The notes under the pieces: generated by a model | What the model saw: only the letters and a program-made list of their open reading frames with translations | Databases searched by the model: none | What the model was told of the DNA's origin: nothing | Program-made: the position numbers and the translations under genes | Shown here: positions 8,343-13,237 of the stretch, one piece after another | Layout: each line of letters opens with the position of its first letter | Position numbering within the stretch: position 1 is the stretch's first letter | Source: Gallionella sp. | Lineage (GTDB): Bacteria; Pseudomonadota; Gammaproteobacteria; Burkholderiales; Gallionellaceae | Direction of reading: 5' to 3' | Length of the DNA: 13,237 nt | NCBI GenBank assembly: GCA_030645955.1 | Contig: JAUSMR010000046.1 | Location: 1 to 13,237, forward strand

Positions 8343-10700
8343 GTGACATTGCCCGCCGTAAAACGCGGCATGACGTTTGAGGCGCTTTTCTACAAGCAGC
8401 TGCAACACGTTACCGCCCGCATTCACGAGACCGAAAACATAGAGCAGATCATGCTGGAGGCCAGCCACGATATCTGCAAACTGTTCAATGCAGATCGCCT
8501 GACCCTCTACGTCGTGAATGAAGATGAGACCGCCATCGTCTCCAAGGTCAAGACCGGCCTTAACAGCAGCCGCGATCTCAAACTGCCAATTACGCCGCAA
8601 AGCATTGCGGGTTACGCCGCGTACAGCCGGCAGTTGCTCAACCTGCCCGACGTGTATGACGACGAGGCGCTCAAGCAAATCCACCCTGCCCTGACCTTTT
8701 TGAAAGAAGTGGACAAGCGCTCGGGCTACCGGACCCGCCAGATGCTGGTGGCACCCATTCTGGAAGGCAAAACGCTGCATGGCGTGCTGCAGGTCATCAA
8801 CAACAAGAACGACCAGCCCTTTGGCGAACTGGATGTCGAAGGCGTTGCCCAGCTCTGCAAGACACTGGCTACCGCCATCCGGCAGCGCGTGCACAAGGCC
8901 GAAGAGGGGGTGCGGCGCAGTGCCACCAAATACGAAGGCTTGGTCGCCGAGGGCGTGATGACAGCGCAAGAACTGCAGCATTGCCTGCAGGAAGCGCGCG
9001 ACCAGGGCCGGCCGGTTGAACATGTCCTGACGGCCCAATACAAGGTGCGGCCAGCCCAGATTGGGCCCTCACTGGCCAAATTTTTCGATGTGCCCTATGA
9101 GGCGTTCAGTGCCGGCCGTATTCGGTCAGAAATGCTGCACGGCTCGCTCAAACGCGAGTTCATCGAAGAGCAGGGCTGGGTTCCGCTGGAGGAGTCGCCC
9201 GAGGGCCTTGTCATCATGTGCATGGACCCGGAGGCGGTGCGCAGCTCGCGGATTGTGCCGCAGGTTTTCCCTCGCATCACCAAGTTCGCCTACCGGGTCA
9301 CAACCCAGGCCGAGTTTACAGAAACCCTGGGCCAAATATTCGGCGTCGAGGTTGAGGGCGGGTCCATTGACGAGCTGCTGGCCGACATGGATGGCGCGCC
9401 CATGGATGACGGCAGCAATGACGACTCCCTGGAGTCGGCGGCGGCCGACAATGAACTGGTCAAGTTCGTCAACAAGGTCATCATCGACGCCTACCACCAG
9501 AAGGTCTCGGACATCCACATCGAGCCGATGCCGGGCAAGCTCAAAACCGGCATCCGGTTTCGCATTGATGGCTCCTTGCAACCGTATATCGAGGTGCCCG
9601 CGCATTTTCGCCAGGCCATGGTGACCCGCTTGAAGATCATGTGCGACCTCGACATATCGGAGCGTCGCCGGCCGCAGGACGGCAAGATCAAGTTCAAGAA
9701 ATACGGCCCGCTCGACATCGAGCTGCGGGTGGCCACCATCCCGTCGGCTGGTGGTGTGGAGGACGTGGTCATGCGGATCCTGGCCGCCGGTGAACCGATT
9801 CCGCTGGACAAGCTCGGCCTGACGCCGCACAACAAAGAGCGGGTGGTGCGGACCATCGAGAAGCCCTACGGCTTGTTCTATGTGTGTGGCCCCACCGGCT
9901 CCGGCAAAACCACCACGCTGCACTCCATCCTCAAGCACCTGAATACGCCGGACACCAAAATCTGGACCGCCGAAGACCCGGTTGAAATTACGCAAAAAGG
10001 CCTGCGCCAGGTCCAGATCAACCGCAAAGCCGGCATTGACTTCGCACTGATCATGCGGGCCTTCTTGCGGGCCGACCCCGACATCATCATGGTCGGCGAG
10101 TCGCGCGACAAAGAAACGGTGGCGATGGGCGTGGAAGCCTCGCTCACCGGCCACCTGGTGTTCTCCACCCTGCACACCAACTCGGCGCCCGAGTCCATCA
10201 CCCGCTTGTTGGACATGGGCATGGACCCGTTCAACTTTGCCGATGCGCTGTTGGGCATTCTGGCGCAGCGTCTGGCCAAAAAACTGTGTGACTGCAAGGA
10301 GTCGTATGTGCCGGACGCCGAGGAATTGCGCCTGTTTGCCGTCGAATATTCGGATGAACTCCGGCACTCCGCCGCCTGGCTGGCCGACTATGAGGGCGAA
10401 ACCCAAAAATTGATCGAGAGCTGGCACCAGGCCTACGACCAGGACGGCCAACTCAGGTTCTATCGCCATGTCGGCTGCGACAAGTGCAACAAGACCGGCT
10501 ACAAGGGCCGCATCGGCCTGCACGAACTGCTGATCGCCTCCGACGACATCAAAAAGCTCATCCAGGAGCGCGCCCGCGTCGCCGAGATTTTTTCCGCCGC
10601 CGTGGAAGGCGGCATGCGCACCCTAAAGATGGACGGCATGGAGAAAATCATGATGGGGCTGACGGACATCAAGATGGTGCGACAGGTGTGCATCAAGTGA
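8343..10700 (+). CDS. GspE/PilB-family assembly ATPase with N-terminal GAF domain
   Basis: 785 residues, about 200 longer than usual PilB/GspE because of an N-terminal GAF domain (about 15-183, ending in 'HGVLQVINNKND' and the helix that follows). A MshEN/T2SSE-N type region follows (about 200-335), then the hexameric ATPase. Walker A is 'GPTGSGKT' (516-523). The Asp box is 'TAEDPVEITQKGLRQ'. Walker B is 'DPDIIMVGESRD' (578-589), with Ser where Ile is usual. The His box is 'TGHLVFSTLHTN'. The zinc-type cysteines are Cys649/Cys651 (a CxC pair) and Cys712/Cys715 (CDKC). Such ATPases drive pilus extension or type II secretion from the inner-membrane base. The GTG start at 8343 is five bases after the FHA stop and is the first start after TGA 8298-8300; ATG 8370 is an alternative, and neither has a clear ribosome binding site. 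No pilC, pilD or gsp partners are adjacent, so it may serve machinery encoded elsewhere. GAF domains bind small molecules such as cyclic nucleotides; the ligand here is unknown. Confidence 0.92.
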   Translation: MTLPAVKRGMTFEALFYKQLQHVTARIHETENIEQIMLEASHDICKLFNADRLTLYVVNEDETAIVSKVKTGLNSSRDLKLPITPQSIAGYAAYSRQLLNLPDVYDDEALKQIHPALTFLKEVDKRSGYRTRQMLVAPILEGKTLHGVLQVINNKNDQPFGELDVEGVAQLCKTLATAIRQRVHKAEEGVRRSATKYEGLVAEGVMTAQELQHCLQEARDQGRPVEHVLTAQYKVRPAQIGPSLAKFFDVPYEAFSAGRIRSEMLHGSLKREFIEEQGWVPLEESPEGLVIMCMDPEAVRSSRIVPQVFPRITKFAYRVTTQAEFTETLGQIFGVEVEGGSIDELLADMDGAPMDDGSNDDSLESAAADNELVKFVNKVIIDAYHQKVSDIHIEPMPGKLKTGIRFRIDGSLQPYIEVPAHFRQAMVTRLKIMCDLDISERRRPQDGKIKFKKYGPLDIELRVATIPSAGGVEDVVMRILAAGEPIPLDKLGLTPHNKERVVRTIEKPYGLFYVCGPTGSGKTTTLHSILKHLNTPDTKIWTAEDPVEITQKGLRQVQINRKAGIDFALIMRAFLRADPDIIMVGESRDKETVAMGVEASLTGHLVFSTLHTNSAPESITRLLDMGMDPFNFADALLGILAQRLAKKLCDCKESYVPDAEELRLFAVEYSDELRHSAAWLADYEGETQKLIESWHQAYDQDGQLRFYRHVGCDKCNKTGYKGRIGLHELLIASDDIKKLIQERARVAEIFSAAVEGGMRTLKMDGMEKIMMGLTDIKMVRQVCIK

Positions 10701-10735
10701 CTTGAAAAGCGGTGATGACGCCTACCTTGGGGAAA

Positions 10736-11053
10736 TTACCGCACAAGCCGCCGCATGAGAAAAGACTTCATATCTCGTCGTGCGTCAACAATGATGTGGA
10801 TGTACACCGTGTCCTGTCTCGTTTCATAAATGATGCGGTTCATGCCCGACAGTATCTGCCGGTATTGGCTCAGGTTGAGTGTTTCGAGCTCTTCAGGAAT
10901 AGACCCAAGATGAGGAAAACTTGCCAAATTGCGGATGGATTCCTTGAGCTTGCCATAGGTCTTATGCCATGTGTCCTGAGAGAAATTTTTAACGATGTAG
11001 CTTCGCAGTTCTTTCAAATCGTGTTCCGCAGACGCCAGGATGACAACCTTCAT
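10736..11053 (-). CDS. RelE/ParE-family toxin of a type II toxin-antitoxin pair
   Basis: 105 residues, normal for the family. The sequence shows the ParE-like layout: N-terminal strand 'KVVILASAEHDL', two helices with 'LRSYIVKNF' and 'KLKESIRNLASFPHLGSI', the 'YRQILSGMNRIIYE' strands and the closing 'VYIHIIVDARRDMKSFL'. ParE toxins act on DNA gyrase, while RelE toxins cut mRNA on the ribosome; the 'FPHLGSIPEEL' and 'RIIYE' features favour ParE, but the target is not proven. Its ATG overlaps the antitoxin stop codon (ATGA, 11050-11053), so the two are translationally coupled with the antitoxin made first. The pair is antisense to, and 35 bases past, the ATPase gene. Its base composition is visibly more AT-rich than the central operon, which fits acquisition by transfer. 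Confidence 0.88.
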   Translation of the reverse strand: MKVVILASAEHDLKELRSYIVKNFSQDTWHKTYGKLKESIRNLASFPHLGSIPEELETLNLSQYRQILSGMNRIIYETRQDTVYIHIIVDARRDMKSFLMRRLVR

Positions 11054-11322
11054 TGGAGATCGGACTTATCGATGCTGGCAAATACATCCTCTGCATCTCG
11101 AAACTTGCCTAGCTCCAGCTCACGACTGCCAAGGGCCAAAATCTTCAGCAATGCCAGCATATTTTCCCGCTCCTCGTAGCTCTTGACGTCAATGACCACC
11201 AGCGTGGCTTCGCCGTTTTGAGTGATGACCATCGGTTCGCGGCTTTCAGTCAGCTCTTTAACGATTTGTGCGGTGTGGCTCTTGAGGTAACTGATCGGTT
11301 TGATATGGGTGGAGAGTTTCAT
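11050..11322 (-). CDS. Phd/YefM-family antitoxin
   Basis: 90 residues. The N-terminal half is the Phd/YefM DNA-binding and dimerising fold: 'THIKPISYLKSHTAQIVKEL', then 'PMVITQNGEATLVVIDVKSYE', the family's most recognisable segment. The C-terminal tail ('SRELELGKFRDAEDVFASID') would wrap around and block the toxin. The antitoxin gene comes first and overlaps the toxin by four bases. These antitoxins repress their own operon by binding repeats at the promoter; an AT-rich repeat region lies just upstream (see 11354-11382). The ATG at 11322 has only a weak GCAGGCG ribosome binding site. Confidence 0.9.
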   Translation of the reverse strand: MKLSTHIKPISYLKSHTAQIVKELTESREPMVITQNGEATLVVIDVKSYEERENMLALLKILALGSRELELGKFRDAEDVFASIDKSDLQ

Positions 11323-11353
11323 TGACGCTACGCCTGCAAAAGATAGAAGACCA

Positions 11354-11382
11354 ATTTTAGTCTTAATTAAGTCTTTAAAAAG
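11354..11382 (-). promoter_or_regulatory. Probable promoter/operator of the toxin-antitoxin operon
   Basis: The AT-rich leader holds a perfect 10-bp palindrome CTTAATTAAG (11362-11371) and two AGTCTT copies (11359-11364 and 11370-11375) 11 bases apart, about one helical turn. On the minus strand TAAAAT (complement of 11354-11359) is a fair -10 box; the -35 is poor. The overlap of repeats and promoter fits autorepression by the Phd-type antitoxin. Confidence 0.4.
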
Positions 11383-11418
11383 CAGGGCTTCGTATAGAAC
11401 AAGTGACGTAAATGAGGC

Positions 11419-11464
11419 GACAAAAATGTCATGCTAGAAGCGGCGGGTGACAAAAATTTACATG
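11419..11464 (+). promoter_or_regulatory. Repeated GACAAAAAT elements upstream of pilA, candidate enhancer-binding-protein sites
   Basis: GACAAAAATGTCATG (11419-11433) and GACAAAAATTTACATG (11449-11464) begin exactly 30 bases apart, close to three helical turns. The first contains a perfect GACA-aaaa-TGTC inverted repeat. They lie about 85-130 bases before the predicted sigma-54 start site, the usual distance for an activator such as PilR, whose known sites in other bacteria contain TGTC/GACA. The binding protein is not in the window. Confidence 0.45.
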
Positions 11465-11523
11465 TTTTTCCTTTTGATGCAGAGGTTTTGCCGCCAAACA
11501 AGCTAATTCGTGGGCGCAAAGGC

Positions 11524-11540
11524 TTGGCACAGAACCTGCT
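11524..11540 (+). promoter_or_regulatory. Sigma-54 promoter of pilA
   Basis: TTGGCAC (11524-11530) and CTGCT (11536-11540) match the -24/-12 consensus. The invariant GG (11526-11527) and GC (11538-11539) are separated by exactly 10 bases as required. Transcription should start near 11551, giving a leader of about 40 bases. RpoN control of major pilin genes is established in Pseudomonas and others. Confidence 0.8.
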
Positions 11541-11590
11541 CAGAACAAGTGTCTCACTGTTGTTACATGTTCTTACCCAAGGAGTTATTC

Positions 11591-12112
11591 ATGAAGCGTT
11601 CTATGCAAAAGGGTTTTACCCTGATCGAATTGATGATCGTGGTTGCGATTATTGGTATCTTGGCTGCGGTGGCTTTGCCCGCTTATCAGGATTACACGAA
11701 GAAGGCCAAAATGTCGGAAATTATCTTGGCTGCATCAGGTTGCCGTACGTCGATCACTGAGGTGTACCAAACTGCTACGTCAGCGACAACCACGGCAGGT
11801 GGATGGGGTTGCGAAAGCTCGGTGCAGAGCAGCAAATACGTTGCGTCGGTTAAAACAAATATTGATGGCGTGATTCAGGTCGAAATAATGGGTGGCGGCG
11901 TTATTGACGCTAACCTGAATAATAAAATGGTGTACCTTGTCCCTAAGACCTCTGCGGGTGTGGCAATGACGCATGCTTTGGTACCAGCACAAGTTGGCCA
12001 GTGGGAATGTGGCGTTTTGACGGCCGATACATCAGCTGTGGCTAAATTCCTTCCAGGCTCATGCAAGGCAGTAGTCGCCGCATTTGCTTCGGCAACGTTC
12101 TCTGCCCCTTGA
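11591..12112 (+). CDS. pilA: Type IV major pilin (PilA-like)
   Basis: 173 residues as a precursor. The short leader 'MKRSMQKG' ends in Gly8, followed by mature Phe+1 and Glu+5 ('[22 protein letters not shown]'-type helix, here in residues 9-30), the class III signal cleaved and N-methylated by prepilin peptidase PilD. The hydrophobic helix forms the pilus core. The globular part has four cysteines (51, 74, 140, 158) that could form two disulfides, the last pair giving a D-region-like loop. A Thr/Ser-rich patch lies at about 61-69, and the C-terminus is Ser/Ala/Pro-rich ('ASATFSAP'), resembling O-glycosylated pilin regions. The start at 11591 is chosen over upstream starts because AAGGAG (11579-11584) lies six bases before it and the prepilin leader then has normal length. 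It has its own sigma-54 promoter and terminator, so it is monocistronic. Confidence 0.95.
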   Translation: MKRSMQKGFTLIELMIVVAIIGILAAVALPAYQDYTKKAKMSEIILAASGCRTSITEVYQTATSATTTAGGWGCESSVQSSKYVASVKTNIDGVIQVEIMGGGVIDANLNNKMVYLVPKTSAGVAMTHALVPAQVGQWECGVLTADTSAVAKFLPGSCKAVVAAFASATFSAP

Positions 12113-12134
12113 TTTGATTCATTAGTGGTGTCGT

Positions 12135-12162
12135 AACGAGCGTGCTTTGCACGCTCGTTTTC
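12135..12162 (+). terminator. Rho-independent terminator of pilA
   Basis: AACGAGCGTGC (12135-12145) and GCACGCTCGTT (12149-12159) form a perfect 11-bp stem with a three-base loop, and T residues run through 12158-12161. It starts 22 bases after the pilA stop, as expected for a highly expressed pilin message. Confidence 0.9.
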
Positions 12163-12214
12163 ACTCAAAGCCCAAAAACGCTGTTTATTACAGGTGGTAG
12201 ATCCGGTGTTCGAG

Positions 12215-12243
12215 TTGTCTGTACTCATGCTGTGGAGTTTGAT
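12215..12243 (+). promoter_or_regulatory. Possible promoter of the pglL-like gene
   Basis: TTGTCT (12215-12220) and TTTGAT (12238-12243) are spaced by 17 bases, each matching the sigma-70 consensus at four of six positions. The gene needs its own promoter because of the strong terminator after pilA. A start near 12250 would leave a leader of about 30 bases that consists mainly of the hairpin at 12259-12281. This is a weak call. Confidence 0.25.
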
Positions 12244-12258
12244 ATTGAATTGATTTGT

Positions 12259-12281
12259 AAAGCGGCCAAGGCCGTTTTTTT
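12259..12281 (+). terminator. Small hairpin with T7 tract directly before the pglL-like start codon
   Basis: AAAGCGGC (12259-12266) pairs with GCCGTTTT (12271-12278) around the tetraloop CAAG, with one G-U pair; seven Ts (12275-12281) run into the ATG at 12282. It looks like a short intrinsic terminator or attenuator, and it occupies the place where a ribosome binding site should be. Confidence 0.45.
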
Positions 12282-13237
12282 ATGCCTAGATCACTTACCT
12301 ACGCCTTCGGGTTGTCGTTTTTTACTTTGGCCTGGTTGTCCAACGATCACTATCGCCCGTGGCTGAACTTTCATTCCGAGATGTTGGCGTTCGCTGGCCT
12401 CTTCGGGCTGTTCGCCAGCGTATTGATCCGCCCATGGGCTCCTGTTGCCACACCACGGGCCAATATCTGGATTGCCTTGGCGATCCTGTTGCCGTGGGTT
12501 CAATATACAGCAGGGATCAGTCTTTTTGCTGGCGATGCGCTGTTGTCATCGTTGTATCTTTCGGGTTTGCTGGCTGCCATTTTCGTTGGGTACGCCTTTA
12601 GTTGCCAAGGGGTGGGTCAGCGGGCACTTGGTTTGATGGGGTTGATGCATTGCCTCTGGTTTGCTGCCATGGTGTCTGCCGCCATTGGCCTGACCCAGTG
12701 GCTGAATCTGCAAGATTCTCTTGGCATGTACATCCTCCAAACCGATATCGGAGATCGCGCCAAGGGCAACCTCGGTCAACCCAATCAGTTGGCTACGCTG
12801 TTGCTCATGGGCATGGCAGCTTTTGCCTACGTGTACGAACAGCGTTTGATTGGTCGGTTTGCCTTTTTTCTTGGCATTGCCTTTATGACCATGGTTTTGA
12901 TCTTGACCCAGTCCCGGGCCGGCATGCTCAGCGTATTGCTTGTTACAGTATTCCTGATATGGAAAAAAAGAACGGTCGAGTTGCGCCTGTCTACCAATGC
13001 CGTGGCCTGGTGGGCCATTTGCTTTTTCATCGGAACGCTATTCCTGCCTTACCTGAGCGAGGCTTTGTTGCTCGGGGATGTGCGCGGCGTCACTTCTACT
13101 GAGGCCATTAGCCAGCGTTGGCGCATGTGGCAACAGGTTGCTTACGCCGTGGCTCAGTCTCCTTGGGTGGGTTATGGCTGGAATCAGACACCAACCGCCC
13201 ATGCCGCTGGTGCGGTTGCTTTCCCGGGGGATTTTAC
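12282..13237 (+). CDS. PglL-type O-oligosaccharyltransferase / O-antigen ligase family protein, N-terminal part
   Basis: The frame is open from 12261, after TAA 12258-12260, and runs off the window after 318 codons, so the C-terminus is missing. The product is a polytopic membrane protein with at least eight hydrophobic segments. Family features are the 'KGNLGQPNQLATLL' segment (from 161), which is characteristic of PglL/pilin ligases, 'LTQSRAGMLS', a periplasmic loop with 'QRWRMWQQ' (Arg281) and 'PWVGYGWNQ' (294-302) of the Wzy_C ligase region. Such enzymes transfer a lipid-linked glycan to Ser/Thr of pilin or other proteins in the periplasm; others join O-antigen to lipid A core. The position directly after pilA favours pilin glycosylation. 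No ribosome binding site precedes the ATG at 12282; instead a hairpin and T tract lie there, so the true start is slightly uncertain. The gene symbol is left blank because it is incomplete. Confidence 0.85.
   Translation, partial: MPRSLTYAFGLSFFTLAWLSNDHYRPWLNFHSEMLAFAGLFGLFASVLIRPWAPVATPRANIWIALAILLPWVQYTAGISLFAGDALLSSLYLSGLLAAIFVGYAFSCQGVGQRALGLMGLMHCLWFAAMVSAAIGLTQWLNLQDSLGMYILQTDIGDRAKGNLGQPNQLATLLLMGMAAFAYVYEQRLIGRFAFFLGIAFMTMVLILTQSRAGMLSVLLVTVFLIWKKRTVELRLSTNAVAWWAICFFIGTLFLPYLSEALLLGDVRGVTSTEAISQRWRMWQQVAYAVAQSPWVGYGWNQTPTAHAAGAVAFPGDF

Noticed and set aside
9126..10523. Minus-strand open frame of 465 codons inside the ATPase gene
   Set aside because: It is antisense to the Walker A, Walker B and His box region of a clear ATPase and has no domain of its own.
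10712..11179. Plus-strand open frame of 155 codons after the ATPase gene
   Set aside because: It is the complement of the Phd/YefM-ParE pair, which has clear family motifs and a coupled ATGA overlap.
11510..11590. Upstream extension of the pilin reading frame (start at 11510)
   Set aside because: It would give a long non-standard leader and lies across the sigma-54 promoter; ATG 11591 has an AAGGAG site and yields a normal class III leader.
11431..11760. Open frame of 109 codons overlapping the pilA promoter and 5' end
   Set aside because: It is out of frame with pilA, overlaps promoter elements, and its second half is a shadow of the pilin helix.
12190..12225. tRNA-like fragment with a GTTCGAG T-loop
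   Set aside because: Only a short resemblance; no acceptor or anticodon arms can be folded around it.

Overview
The window is a high-GC chromosomal segment most consistent with a betaproteobacterium of the Comamonadaceae/Burkholderiales type. The reasons are a TctC/Bug-type binding-protein tail, a short-form ArgC, sucCD, a TerC-type membrane protein, and a pilA gene followed by a PglL-type ligase gene. This is judged from protein resemblance and gene order only; no database search was possible.

Left part (1-4350), housekeeping. It begins with the tail of a tripartite tricarboxylate transporter substrate-binding protein (+). argC, for arginine synthesis, follows on the minus strand and is divergent from sucC-sucD, which encode both subunits of succinyl-CoA synthetase in a tight operon closed by a strong hairpin. 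Next is a TerC-family integral membrane protein, probably an exporter of Mn2+ or a related metal.

Centre (4421-10700), the most interesting block. Four tightly spaced plus-strand genes encode a membrane Ser/Thr kinase with a periplasmic CHASE2 sensor, a PP2C phosphatase, a protein with a canonical FHA domain, and a GspE/PilB-type secretion or pilus ATPase with an N-terminal GAF domain. Together these look like a complete write-erase-read phospho-signalling circuit attached to an assembly ATPase. The logic is that of the threonine phosphorylation pathway of type VI secretion, but here it is coupled to a type IV pilus/type II secretion motor. No other pilus or secretion machinery genes lie in the block.

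Right part (10701-13237). A minus-strand Phd/YefM-ParE toxin-antitoxin pair, visibly lower in GC, separates the signalling operon from a type IV major pilin gene (pilA). pilA has a well-formed sigma-54 promoter, upstream GACAAAAAT repeats suited to an enhancer-binding protein, a good ribosome binding site and a strong terminator. It is followed by the start of a PglL/O-antigen-ligase-type gene that runs off the window and probably glycosylates the pilin. A small hairpin plus T7 tract sits directly against the start codon of that ligase gene.
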